This document shows positions 40,722 through 49,647 of a stretch of DNA of 64,000 bases, in pieces. How positions within the stretch are numbered: the first letter of the stretch is position 1; each line of letters begins with the position of its first letter. The notes beneath the pieces were generated by a model that saw only the letters and a list, made by a program, of their open reading frames with translations, was not told the origin of the DNA and did not search any database. The position numbers were made by a program, and so were the translations under genes. The stretch comes from Hyphomicrobiales bacterium (lineage in GTDB: Bacteria; Pseudomonadota; Alphaproteobacteria; Rhizobiales; Rhizobiaceae), in contig UBPA01000005.1 of NCBI GenBank assembly GCA_900467185.1, positions 1 through 64,000 on the forward strand, in the 5' to 3' direction.

Positions 40722-40748
40722 GCCCGGAGCACAACACTCCGGGCTTTT
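40722..40748 (+). terminator. Intrinsic terminator after hss
   Basis: GCCCGGAG (40722-40729) pairs with CTCCGGGC (40737-40744) around a 7-nt loop, followed by TTTT. Confidence 0.85.
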
Positions 40749-40908
40749 CTCTGCGCAGATCGCCCCTAACTGTCTCCCGAAAGCCGCGCTTGATGGTTTG
40801 CAGCGATCGCCGCCACGACCGCGATGCCCGCACCGCTTGCAAACAAGTGTCGATCACGTCATGGTTTTTCGACTTTCAGACTGTTCCGAGCACCACGGAG
40901 ACCCTGCT

Positions 40909-41280
40909 ATGAACCCCAAAGCCGTCATGACCGCCCTTGCCGTCGCCGCGTCACTCGCTTCGTGCCAGTCGGCCCCGCGCGAGGTCAGCCAGATGCCGCA
41001 AAGCCAGGCCATGCCGGTGGGCGTCGAGGGAACCTGGGCCGATCCGAACGGCATCGTCTCGACCTTCGCGAGCGGCACCTTCTCCACCCGCACGACCGAC
41101 ACGAACCAGCTTCTCGCCTCCGGCAGCTATGTCAGCATCACGCCGAAGCTGGTCGAGATCAACATGACCTCGATGGTCCGCAAGACGCAGCAGAAGGTCA
41201 ACTGCGCCATGGTCACGACCTCCCAGCTCAACTGCACGACCGACACCGGCGCCCAGTTCTCGCTCTCGCGCCGCGCGTAA
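40909..41280 (+). CDS. omp10: Outer-membrane lipoprotein Omp10 family
   Basis: The product has 123 residues. The lipobox is LASC with Cys19, so the mature protein is a lipoprotein. The body matches Brucella Omp10 closely: GVEGTWADPNGIVSTFASGT, TRTTDTNQLLASGSYVSITP and VEINMTSMVRKTQQKVNCAM, ending FSLSRRA. Omp10 is an abundant outer-membrane lipoprotein of Rhizobiales with no known enzymatic activity. Two cysteines after the lipobox (VNCAM and LNCTT) could form a disulfide. The start ATG 40909 follows ACGGAGACC. The gene stands alone, with a terminator before it and 139 nt to the next gene. Confidence 0.93.
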   Translation: MNPKAVMTALAVAASLASCQSAPREVSQMPQSQAMPVGVEGTWADPNGIVSTFASGTFSTRTTDTNQLLASGSYVSITPKLVEINMTSMVRKTQQKVNCAMVTTSQLNCTTDTGAQFSLSRRA

Positions 41281-41419
41281 ACCAGACGACGCGCCTGCAG
41301 CAAAAATCGCGGGGCGCGCGCTCTTTCTCCTTGATGTCGGGACGGCGGGATGAAACGATCCCGTTGTCCGGTGCCGGATCTCCGGCAGCGGGCCTGCGTT
41401 CGACAAAGAGGAGATCGTG

Positions 41420-43483
41420 ATGATCCGCACCCTGCAGACCGGCCTGATGGCTGCGTCCCTGCTGGCCCTGTCCACAGGTGCCGCTTTTGCCGATTACGAA
41501 CTGAACATCCTTCATATCAACGACTTCCACTCCCGCATCGAGGCGATCAACAAGTCCGATGCGACCTGCTCCGCAGAGGAGGAAGCCAAGAACGCCTGCT
41601 TCGGCGGCGCCGCCCGCCTGCTGACCGCCATCAACACCACGCGCGGCGCGCTGGATGGCGCGGGCAAGAACACGCTGTTGCTGAATGCCGGCGACAATTT
41701 CCAGGGCTCGCTCTTCTACACGACCTACAAGGGCGCGACGGAAGCCGAGGTGCTGAACGCCATGAAGTTCGACGCCATGACCGTCGGCAATCATGAGTTC
41801 GACGACAGCGACGACGTGCTCGCAACCTTCCTCGACAAGGTGCAGTTCCCCGTCGTCACCGCCAATGTCGTTCCCGCTGCCGCCGCCAAGATCGGCGACC
41901 GCATCAAGCCTTCCATCGTCATCGAGAAGGGCGGGCAGAAGATCGGCATCGTCGGTGCCGTCACCAACGATACGCCGGATATCGCCAATCCCGGCCCGAA
42001 CATCACCATCGCCGACGATGTCGCCAAGATCACCGAGGCGGTCGCGGCCCTGAAAGCGCAAGGCGTCAACAAGATCATCGCGCTCACCCATGTCGGCTAC
42101 CCGCGCGACCTCTCGGCCATCGCCAAGATCCCCGATGTCGACGTCGTCGTCGGCGGGCATTCCCACACGCTGTTGTCGAACACCGTCGAGGGCGCCGAAG
42201 GCCCCTATCCAACCTGGGTGGACAATCCCGACGGCCACAAGGTGCCGGTCGTGCAGGCCTTCCAGTACAGCCGATATCTGGGCGACCTCAAGATCGTCTT
42301 CGACGATGCGGGCGTGGTGAAGGAAGCGACCGGCGAGCCGATCCTGATCGACAGCAAATTCCAGCCCGACGCCGCGATGACGGCACGCATCAACGAGTTG
42401 AAGGCGCCCATCGAGGAACTGAAGCAGAAGGTGGTCGGCGAGACCTCCGGCCCCATCGAGGGCGACCGGAAGGTCTGCCGCGCCAGGGAATGCAGCATGG
42501 GCAATCTCCTGGCCGACGCCCAGCTCGACCGCGTGAAGGACCAGGGCATCACCATCTCCCTGCAGAACGGCGGCGGGCTGCGCGCGCCGATCGATGCCGG
42601 CCCGGTAACCATGGGCGAAGTGCTGACCGTGCTGCCCTTCCAGAACACCATCGCCACCTTCCAGCTGACCGGCGCCGATCTGCTGACGGCGCTCGAAAAT
42701 GCGGTGAGCCAGGTGGATGACGGCGGCGGTCGCTTCCTGCAGGTCGCCGGCCTGAAATATGCCTTCGACCGGTCGAAGCCGGTCGGCAGCCGCATCAGCG
42801 CCGTCGAGGTGAAGGAGGGCGATGCTTTCACGGCGATCGATCCCGCCAAGACCTATGGCGTCGTCTCCAACAACTACGTGCGCGGCGGCGGCGACGGCTT
42901 CAAGATCTTCGCAACCAACGCGAAGAACGCCTACGACTTCGGTCCCAATCTGGAAGAGGCCGTGGCCGCCTATCTCGGCGCCCACAATCCCTACACGCCC
43001 TATACCGACGGCCGCATCACCGACCTGACGCCGGCAAGCTACGTGCCCCCGGCAAAGCAGGCCCCCGCCGCCCCGCCGGCCGCAACGCCGACGACGACCG
43101 CTCAAGACCCCGCAACGGCTCCGGCGGCACCCGCAGTACCCGCAACACCGCCTGTAACGGCTCCGGCAGCACCGGCCCCCGCACCCGCAGCCCCTGAACC
43201 GGCAACACCTTCCGCCCCAGTAGCGCCCGCTCCTGCAACGCCTGCGCCTGAAACGACACCGGCACCGACAGAGCCCGCAGCAGCCGCACCAGCCACGCCG
43301 GAACCAGCAGCCACGGCACCGGCCGAAACCCGCCACGTCGTTGTCAAGGGCGATACGCTGTGGGACATCGCCAAGTCCGTCTACGGCGATGGCGAAAAGT
43401 GGAAGACGATTGCCGGGGCAAACGGCAATCCGGTTCCCGAAAGGCTGCATGTCGGCACGGAACTGACCCTGCCGCCGCGCTGA
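41420..43483 (+). CDS. 5'-nucleotidase/metallophosphatase with C-terminal LysM domain
   Basis: The protein has 687 residues. The signal peptide is MIRTLQTGLMAASLLALSTG (cleavage near AFAD). The metallophosphatase domain has LNILHINDFHSRIE, AGDNFQGS, NHEFD and GGHSH, in the order expected for UshA-like enzymes. The 5'-nucleotidase C-terminal domain covers about 315-520 (GNLLADAQLD, NGGGLRAPID, GGGDGFKIF). Residues about 540-635 are a Pro, Ala and Thr-rich spacer. A LysM domain (HVVVKGDTLWDIAKSVYGDG) then closes the protein. It acts on nucleotides in the periplasm, anchored to peptidoglycan. AGAGGAG precedes ATG 41420. Confidence 0.9.
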   Translation: MIRTLQTGLMAASLLALSTGAAFADYELNILHINDFHSRIEAINKSDATCSAEEEAKNACFGGAARLLTAINTTRGALDGAGKNTLLLNAGDNFQGSLFYTTYKGATEAEVLNAMKFDAMTVGNHEFDDSDDVLATFLDKVQFPVVTANVVPAAAAKIGDRIKPSIVIEKGGQKIGIVGAVTNDTPDIANPGPNITIADDVAKITEAVAALKAQGVNKIIALTHVGYPRDLSAIAKIPDVDVVVGGHSHTLLSNTVEGAEGPYPTWVDNPDGHKVPVVQAFQYSRYLGDLKIVFDDAGVVKEATGEPILIDSKFQPDAAMTARINELKAPIEELKQKVVGETSGPIEGDRKVCRARECSMGNLLADAQLDRVKDQGITISLQNGGGLRAPIDAGPVTMGEVLTVLPFQNTIATFQLTGADLLTALENAVSQVDDGGGRFLQVAGLKYAFDRSKPVGSRISAVEVKEGDAFTAIDPAKTYGVVSNNYVRGGGDGFKIFATNAKNAYDFGPNLEEAVAAYLGAHNPYTPYTDGRITDLTPASYVPPAKQAPAAPPAATPTTTAQDPATAPAAPAVPATPPVTAPAAPAPAPAAPEPATPSAPVAPAPATPAPETTPAPTEPAAAAPATPEPAATAPAETRHVVVKGDTLWDIAKSVYGDGEKWKTIAGANGNPVPERLHVGTELTLPPR

Positions 43484-43660
43484 CGAGATCTCCACGCGGT
43501 CATCTCTCGATGGCCGCATGGTCCCGGTGGAACACGAAGGCTTCGTAGCCGACCCACGACAGCGGGAAAACAGCCCGGAGACCCCGCGCTTTCAGCAAAC
43601 GTCACCTCGTGGCAAACGCCATCCGGCCAGCCAATGAGACAATCGGCCTCATCCTATCGC

Positions 43661-43695
43661 ACCGGCCCGGGCTTCCCCGGGCCGGTTTTTGTTTT
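43661..43695 (+). terminator. Intrinsic terminator after the 5'-nucleotidase gene
   Basis: ACCGGCCCGGG (43661-43671) pairs over 11 bp with CCCGGGCCGGT (43676-43686) around CTTC, followed by TTTTTGTTTT. Confidence 0.85.
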
Positions 43696-43770
43696 ACATA
43701 AGGCGATATGAACCGATGCAGGCAGCATTCGTACCGGATGCCGTCTCCATCTCTTGCCCAGGGAACCGCC

Positions 43771-44862
43771 ATGAACATGACCGTCACGCCCCTCCCCGCC
43801 GACCACCCGAAGGTGGCCTTTGGAAAAGTCGGCGTCCTCCTGGTCAATCTCGGCACGCCGGATGGCACCGACAAGGTGTCGATGCGGCGCTATCTCAAGC
43901 AGTTCCTGAGCGACAAGCGCGTCATCGAATGGTCGCGCGTCTTCTGGTATCCGATCCTTTACGGCATCGTGCTCAACACGCGCCCGGCCAAGGTGGGCAA
44001 GGCCTATGAGACGATCTGGAACAAGGATCTCGACGAAAGCTATCTGCGCACCTACACGCGCAGCCAGGCCGAGAAGATGGCGGCGAGCCTTGCCGGTCAC
44101 GACAATCTCGTGGTGGACTGGGCGATGCGCTACGGCCAGCCGTCGATTCCCGAGCGCATGGAGGCGCTGAAGCAGGCCGGCTGCGAGAAGATCCTGCTCT
44201 TCCCGCTCTATCCCCAATATGCCGCAGCCACCACGGCGACCGTCAACGACGAGGCCTTCCGCCTGCTGCTCAAATCCCGCTGGCAGCCGGCGCTGCGCAC
44301 CGTTCCGCCCTATCACGACGATCCGGTCTATATCGAAAGCCTCGCCAACTCGATCCAGAAGCATCTGGCGACGCTCGACTGGGAGCCGGAGGTGGTGCTC
44401 ACCTCCTTCCACGGCATTCCCCAGTCCTACTTCAAGAAGGGCGACCCCTATCACTGCCAGTGCTACAAGACGGCGCGGCTGCTGCGCGAAAGGCTCGGCT
44501 GGTCGAAGGACAAGCTGCAGGTGACCTTCCAGTCGCGCTTCGGCCCGGAAGAGTGGCTGCAGCCCTATACGGACAAGACCGTGGAGGCGCTCGGACAGAA
44601 GGGCATCAAGCGGATCGCGGTGATGAATCCCGGCTTCGTGTCTGACTGTCTGGAAACGCTGGAGGAAATCGCCGTGGAGGCGGCCGAGACCTTCCACCAT
44701 GCAGGCGGCGAAAAGTTCACCCACATCCCCTGCCTCAACGACAGCGACGACGGCATGCGCGTCCTCGAACACATCGTGCGCCGCGAGCTGGGTGGCTGGG
44801 TGGATGTGGCAGCACCGCAGGCCGTTTCACTGGACAGGGTGCTGGGCGCACCGAGCATCTGA
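43771..44862 (+). CDS. hemH: Ferrochelatase
   Basis: The product has 363 residues from ATG 43771 (MNMTVTPLPADHPKV). The motifs are KVGVLLVNLGTPDGTD near residue 21, TPxxYPQYAA-type LFPLYPQYAAATTA near 146, the metal-site His in TSFHGIPQSYFKKGDPY near 211, and GFVSDCLETLEEIA near 288. It inserts ferrous iron into protoporphyrin IX, the last step of heme synthesis. Other in-frame starts (43708, 43777) are possible. The gene precedes the SPFH gene by 87 nt. Confidence 0.95.
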   Translation: MNMTVTPLPADHPKVAFGKVGVLLVNLGTPDGTDKVSMRRYLKQFLSDKRVIEWSRVFWYPILYGIVLNTRPAKVGKAYETIWNKDLDESYLRTYTRSQAEKMAASLAGHDNLVVDWAMRYGQPSIPERMEALKQAGCEKILLFPLYPQYAAATTATVNDEAFRLLLKSRWQPALRTVPPYHDDPVYIESLANSIQKHLATLDWEPEVVLTSFHGIPQSYFKKGDPYHCQCYKTARLLRERLGWSKDKLQVTFQSRFGPEEWLQPYTDKTVEALGQKGIKRIAVMNPGFVSDCLETLEEIAVEAAETFHHAGGEKFTHIPCLNDSDDGMRVLEHIVRRELGGWVDVAAPQAVSLDRVLGAPSI

Positions 44863-44949
44863 TCCCCGCCGTTCCCACGTCGCGGGAACGGCACGGTTCC
44901 GCATTGCGCCCCGACATGCTAAGCCGGGGCCAATCGATACACGGAGAAG

Positions 44950-45969
44950 ATGATTTTGGGCGGATTCGATATCGTTGTGGTGGCCTTTGCGGTCCTGGTC
45001 ATCCTCGTGCTCATCGCGGGCATCAAGACGGTCCCGCAAGGCTATCGCCATACGATCGAGCGCTTCGGCCGCTACACGCGCACGCTGGAGCCGGGTCTGA
45101 ACCTGATCATTCCCTTCATCGACCGTGTCGGCGCGCGCATGAACGTCATGGAGCAGGTGCTGGATGTGCCGACCCAGGAGGTCATCACCAAGGACAATGC
45201 CAGCGTGTCGGCCGATGCGGTCGCCTTCTACCAGGTGCTGAACGCCGCCGAGGCGGCCTATCAGGTCGCCAACCTCCAGAGCGCAATCCTCAACCTCACC
45301 ATGACCAATATCCGCTCGGTCATGGGCTCGATGGATCTGGACGAACTCCTTTCCAACCGTGACACGATCAACGACCGCCTGCTGCGCGTCGTGGACGAAG
45401 CGGTCGGCCCTTGGGGCATCAAGGTCACCCGTGTGGAGATCAAGGACATCCAGCCGCCGAAGGACCTGGTGGACGCCATGGCGCGCCAGATGAAGGCCGA
45501 GCGCGAGAAGCGCGCGCAGGTGCTGGAAGCCGAGGGCTCGCGCAATGCGCAGATCCTGCGCGCCGAGGGCGCCAAGCAATCGGCGATCCTCCAGGCCGAA
45601 GGCCAGCGCGAGGCGGCCTTCCGGGATGCCGAGGCGCGCGAACGACTGGCCGAGGCCGAGGCCAAGGCGACCCGCATGGTCTCCGAGGCGATCGCGGCCG
45701 GCGATGTGCAGGCCATCAACTACTTCGTCGCCCAGAAATACACCGAGGCCGTCGCCGCGATCGGCACCGCCCCCAACTCCAAGATCGTGCTGATGCCGAT
45801 GGAAGCCTCCGCGCTGATCGGCTCGCTCGGCGGCATCGGCGCCATCGCCCGCGAGGTCTTCGGCGATGCCCAGACCCCGCCGGAACGGCCGCGCGGCCCG
45901 ACGCGGTCCGTGCCCCCGACCACGCCGGGCACGCCCTCGCCCTTCGCCCCGCCGCGGACCGGCGTCTGA
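44950..45969 (+). CDS. SPFH/Band 7 membrane protein (QmcA/stomatin-like)
   Basis: The protein has 339 residues. One N-terminal membrane segment ([20 protein letters not shown]) is followed by the SPFH domain: [20 protein letters not shown] near residue 30 and the stretch [21 protein letters not shown] charged coiled coil, [20 protein letters not shown], comes near residue 180. It fits the paraslipin or QmcA group. These proteins make large rings in the membrane and help place or degrade other membrane proteins. It overlaps the NfeD-type gene by one base, the standard pairing for this family. The last 50 residues are Pro and Arg-rich. Confidence 0.93.
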   Translation: MILGGFDIVVVAFAVLVILVLIAGIKTVPQGYRHTIERFGRYTRTLEPGLNLIIPFIDRVGARMNVMEQVLDVPTQEVITKDNASVSADAVAFYQVLNAAEAAYQVANLQSAILNLTMTNIRSVMGSMDLDELLSNRDTINDRLLRVVDEAVGPWGIKVTRVEIKDIQPPKDLVDAMARQMKAEREKRAQVLEAEGSRNAQILRAEGAKQSAILQAEGQREAAFRDAEARERLAEAEAKATRMVSEAIAAGDVQAINYFVAQKYTEAVAAIGTAPNSKIVLMPMEASALIGSLGGIGAIAREVFGDAQTPPERPRGPTRSVPPTTPGTPSPFAPPRTGV

Positions 45970-46436
45970 TGGTCGCGCGCGTCATAGAGGAGCTCGGCCC
46001 CTGGGCCTGGTGGGTGCTCGGCCTCGTGCTGCTTGCGGCCGAAATTTTTGTTCCCGGCGTCTTCCTCGTCTGGATCGGCATGGCGGCGATCCTCACCGGC
46101 GCGCTGGCGCTGATCTTCTGGAATGCGGAGCTCTTCGGCTGGCACGTGCAGCTGCCGCTGTTCGCCGTCCTCTCCGTCGTCTGCGTGATCGTCGGCCGCC
46201 GCCTGCTGGCCCGCTTCGATCACGCCTCCGATGCCCCGCTCTTGAACCAGCGCGGGCGCAGCCTCATCGGGCGCACCGCCATCCTCGAGGAGCCGATCGC
46301 CGAAGGGCGCGGCCGCGTTCGCCTCGGCGATACGACATGGCCCGTCAGCGGCCCGGACCTGCCGACCGGCGCCCGGGTCCGCGTCGTCGCGGCAGACGGC
46401 CAGTGGCTTCGCGTCGAGGAGGCTCCGGCCGACTGA
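45969..46436 (+). CDS. NfeD family membrane protein
   Basis: The product has 155 residues. The membrane part (WAWWVLGLVLLAAEIFVPGV and a second segment near 50-75) is followed by a C-terminal OB-fold domain (SLIGRTAILEEPIAEGRGRV, ending GQWLRVEEA). This is the NfeD/YbbK layout, the partner of SPFH proteins. The start ATG 45969 overlaps the stop of the SPFH gene (TGATG), so the two are translated together. It acts with its SPFH partner at the inner membrane. Confidence 0.93.
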   Translation: MVARVIEELGPWAWWVLGLVLLAAEIFVPGVFLVWIGMAAILTGALALIFWNAELFGWHVQLPLFAVLSVVCVIVGRRLLARFDHASDAPLLNQRGRSLIGRTAILEEPIAEGRGRVRLGDTTWPVSGPDLPTGARVRVVAADGQWLRVEEAPAD

Positions 46437-46534
46437 GACAGAAGCCTGGCCGCCGAAGGCTTCCGGATAAGGATTGGTTAACCACAAGCGTTTACGATTG
46501 CGAAACAATTGCTTCGAGCTTGCGGACCCGGCAT

Positions 46535-48058
46535 ATGGCGCCTTTTCATTTCCTGGACACCGATGCGTGTGCCCTTCGGCCCGCTCGTGCCGCCATGGCC
46601 ATTCTGCTGCTGTCCTCCGTCTGCCTGACCGTGCTTGCCCTGCCGGGCGCGGCCCGGGCGCAGGCGGTCGAAGAGGACGCAGGCGATGCCGACCTTGCAG
46701 GACCGCAGGATCCGACCGCGGGACCCATGAGCCCGCAGGCCGCCGGCGCCGCCGCAGCGGCCGTGCCTGCGACGGGCGGCGTCGCGCCGGCAACCGACGA
46801 CGCCGATATTACCGGTGCCATCGGCGATGATGCCGTGGTCGGCGGCGGGCTGCTGCGCGATCAGGACCTGATACGGTCCAACCTCCGGGAAACCAGCGTC
46901 GATGGCCTGAGATCGGCGCTCGCCGACGATGACGACGTGCCCGGCACTCCGCTCGGCACCTTCACCCTCAAGCCCTCGATCGGCCAGACGGTGAACTCGG
47001 AGACGACGCGCAGCGGCGACAGCCGCGAGCGGCGCACCTATACCGAAACCGGCCTCAAGGGCACGCTGACCTCCGACTGGTCCCGCCACCAGCTGAGCAT
47101 CACCGGCGAGGGCTACTGGCAGCGCAACCTCTCCGGCACGGGCGAGACCAAGCCGCGCGCCGATATCGACGCCGCCCTTCGCCTCGATATCAGCCGCGAC
47201 ACCATCGCCACGCTGCGCGCCGGCTACAGCTTCGACCGCGAGGATGCGACGGACCCGAACGCGATCGACGGCGCGGAAACGCAGGCCGGCGTGAACCAGT
47301 ATTCGCTCGGCGCCGGCATCGAGCACGATTTCGGCATTCTGCGCGGCTCGGCCAAGGTCGATGTCAACCGCCTCACCTATTCCGATGTCGATCTCTCCTC
47401 CGGCACCGCGCTGTCGCAGAAGGACCGCAACCGCGATGTCGGCACGCTGACGACGCGCATCGGCTACGAGCTGTCGCCAGCCCTCATCCCGTTCATCGAG
47501 GCCTCCATCGGCCGCGGCATCTACGAGCTGCGCACGGACAGTCTCGGGTATAGCCGATCCTACAAGACCTATTCCGGCCGCGCCGGGGTGGAAGCCGATC
47601 TCGGCGAGAAGCTGAAGGGCGAGCTGGCGCTCGGCTACAACACCTATCGCTTCAACGACGCGCGGCTGAAGACCCTGAACGGCGCCACCATCGACGGCCT
47701 CGTCAACTGGTCGCCGCAGCGCGGCACGGATGTCTCGACCGGTCTCTCTACGACGCTGGAGCCTTCCACCACCTCGGGCGAAAGCGGCGCGCTTGCCTAT
47801 ACGCTGTCGAGCCGGGTCACGCACGAGCTGCGCTCGGCCCTCGTGGCGCGGCTCTCCAACAGCCTGACCTTCCGCAACTACCCCTCCGGCAGCGTCTCGT
47901 CGGACACCAAGGTCTGGCTGACCGGCGCCGGCCTGACCTACGACATCAACCGCTATCTCGCGCTCACCGGCGACGTCAGCTACGAGCGGACGACGCCGGA
48001 CCGCGGGCAGGCCACCTCGGTTGCCCGGATCGGCGTCGGGCTGACGCTGCGGCGCTGA
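46535..48058 (+). CDS. Outer-membrane beta-barrel protein (BBP2-like)
   Basis: The protein has 507 residues. A signal peptide (LRPARAAMAILLLSSVCLTV, cleavage near RAQA) is followed by an acidic disordered segment to about residue 115. The rest shows regular alternating short strands with Tyr, Leu and Gly (for example QYSLGAGIEHDFGILRGSAK) and a C-terminal aromatic or Arg strand ending LTLRR. This is the pattern of the BBP2_2 barrel family. Exopolysaccharide export proteins and related porins are in this family, but the ligand is unknown. galU lies convergent next to it, which is compatible with a surface-polysaccharide role. Confidence 0.75.
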   Translation: MAPFHFLDTDACALRPARAAMAILLLSSVCLTVLALPGAARAQAVEEDAGDADLAGPQDPTAGPMSPQAAGAAAAAVPATGGVAPATDDADITGAIGDDAVVGGGLLRDQDLIRSNLRETSVDGLRSALADDDDVPGTPLGTFTLKPSIGQTVNSETTRSGDSRERRTYTETGLKGTLTSDWSRHQLSITGEGYWQRNLSGTGETKPRADIDAALRLDISRDTIATLRAGYSFDREDATDPNAIDGAETQAGVNQYSLGAGIEHDFGILRGSAKVDVNRLTYSDVDLSSGTALSQKDRNRDVGTLTTRIGYELSPALIPFIEASIGRGIYELRTDSLGYSRSYKTYSGRAGVEADLGEKLKGELALGYNTYRFNDARLKTLNGATIDGLVNWSPQRGTDVSTGLSTTLEPSTTSGESGALAYTLSSRVTHELRSALVARLSNSLTFRNYPSGSVSSDTKVWLTGAGLTYDINRYLALTGDVSYERTTPDRGQATSVARIGVGLTLRR

Positions 48059-48133
48059 GCATTTCCGGCCGAAGCGGAATTGCCTCGGCTTCGGACAATG
48101 CAACAAAAAACAGACGAGACCCATCCGGAAACG

Positions 48134-48169
48134 AAAAGAGCCGCGCTGCTGATGCAACGCGGCTCTTTT
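48134..48169. terminator. Bidirectional terminator between barrel gene and galU
   Basis: AAAAGAGCCGCG (48134-48145) pairs with CGCGGCTCTTTT (48158-48169) over 12 bp around a 12-nt loop. It has A and T tracts on both sides and serves two convergent genes. Confidence 0.8.
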
Positions 48170-48186
48170 CGTTCGGTATCGATCGA

Positions 48187-49068
48187 TCAGCGGGCGAGAA
48201 GGGCCTTGAGGGGACCTTCGACCGACCCGCGAATGTCGTCGCGCGACAGCGCGAAGGCGACGTTGGCGAGGATGAAGCCGTCCTTGGCGCCGCAGTCGTA
48301 GGTTTCGCCGCGGAAGACGTAGCCGGCGAAATCCTGGCTCTTCAGGAGCTTCAGCATGCCGTCGGTCAGCTGAATCTCGTTGCCGGCGCCGCGCTCCTGG
48401 GTTTCCAGGATCTCGAAGATCTCCGGCTGCAGAATGTAGCGGCCGTTGATGAAGTAGTTGGACGGAGCGGTGCCGGCGGCCGGCTTCTCGACCATGGCAT
48501 TGATGGCAAAGCCTTCGCCGATCGTCTCGCCAACGCCGACGATGCCGTATTTGTGGGCCACTTCCGGCGCACATTCCTCGACGGCGAGCACGTTGCCGCC
48601 GCTCTGCTCGTACAGCTCGACCATGCCCTTGAGGCAGCCCTTTTCGCCACGCATGATCATGTCGGGCAGGAGAACCGCGAAGGGCTCGTTGCCGACGATA
48701 TCGCGGGCGCACCAGACAGCATGGCCAAGGCCGAGCGGCGCCTGCTGGCGGGTGAAGCTGGCCATGCCGGCCTTGGGCAAAATATCGGCCAGAAGCGTCA
48801 GCTCGGCGGTCTTGCTGCGCTCGCGCAGCGTCTGCTCGAGCTCGGTCTGGATGTCGAAATAGTCCTCGATGACGCCTTTGCCGCGGCCCGTCACGAAGAT
48901 CAGATGCTCGATGCCGGCTTCCAGAGCCTCATCGACGACGTACTGGATGACCGGCTTGTCGACCACCGTCAGCATTTCCTTCGGGACAGCCTTGGTGGCG
49001 GGCAGAAAACGCGTGCCGAGGCCGGCAACAGGAAAGACGGCCTTTCTGACCTTACGCTTCTCACTCAT
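48187..49068 (-). CDS. galU: UTP-glucose-1-phosphate uridylyltransferase
   Basis: The product has 293 residues from ATG 49068 ([20 protein letters not shown]). Motifs are [22 protein letters not shown] (nucleotide-binding loop, read in two pieces), [15 protein letters not shown], and [11 protein letters not shown]. It makes UDP-glucose, the precursor for exopolysaccharide and lipopolysaccharide glycans. ExoN is the equivalent name in some rhizobia. GGAG lies 11 nt upstream. A 20-bp perfect palindrome lies 43-62 nt upstream of the start codon and may be an operator. The terminator downstream is shared. Confidence 0.95.
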   Translation of the reverse strand: MSEKRKVRKAVFPVAGLGTRFLPATKAVPKEMLTVVDKPVIQYVVDEALEAGIEHLIFVTGRGKGVIEDYFDIQTELEQTLRERSKTAELTLLADILPKAGMASFTRQQAPLGLGHAVWCARDIVGNEPFAVLLPDMIMRGEKGCLKGMVELYEQSGGNVLAVEECAPEVAHKYGIVGVGETIGEGFAINAMVEKPAAGTAPSNYFINGRYILQPEIFEILETQERGAGNEIQLTDGMLKLLKSQDFAGYVFRGETYDCGAKDGFILANVAFALSRDDIRGSVEGPLKALLAR

Positions 49069-49110
49069 CAAAAATCTCCAGTTCTCAGTCATTCTTAAAA
49101 TGAACGGTTC

Positions 49111-49130
49111 GGATCGGCGATCGCCGATCC
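49111..49130. promoter_or_regulatory. 20-bp perfect palindrome upstream of galU
   Basis: The sequence 49111-49130 (GGATCGGCGA followed by its reverse complement) is perfectly palindromic. It lies 43 nt upstream of the galU ATG, a typical place for an operator or for a dimer-binding regulator. Confidence 0.5.
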
Positions 49131-49647
49131 ACCGTGGCGTGATGTTGTCATACCGGAAACCGGCTTAAAATGAACGTCGATCCCGATGTTCCCGTTCTTG
49201 GCGGTTCCCGTTTCCACGGGATGGCCGCGCATCTTTTCCGTAAGCTCGATGACAAGTGGACACGGATCTATCGGACTTCCTCGCCATGTCCAGAGCGCGA
49301 ACCTCCATCCCCGGATGCGGGGCCGGACGGGCGCTCTGCCTGCATCGCCTAGATGCACGATCCCCGGTGAATGCCCGGTGAACATGCAGCACGCCCGTCA
49401 CAAGAACGTGAACGTTTCTAGGGGTGAAAGGCTATTTTTTCCCTAAGCAAGACGCAAGTCCTTCGGCATGGTAAAGAACTTGTTGACCTCATTCCGATAC
49501 ATTTCTTCAAACCGGCTCTTGCACCAGAGCCGGCACTCGTCGGATCCGTCACCGGCAGCGCAAGATGGGACGGTTCTGGAATGGTACAGTGATGTCGCGC
49601 CCGTCGCCCCCGACGCGCGCGACCGAGATTACGGAAACGACAGACCG
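49131..49647. other. Gene-free stretch before the lytic transglycosylase
   Basis: I see no gene in these 517 nt. The short readings are low in complexity and unlike protein. A T-rich run (GGCTATTTTTTCCCTAAGC) near 49430-49449 and TTGTTGACC near 49481 may belong to a promoter for the transglycosylase gene. Confidence 0.5.
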
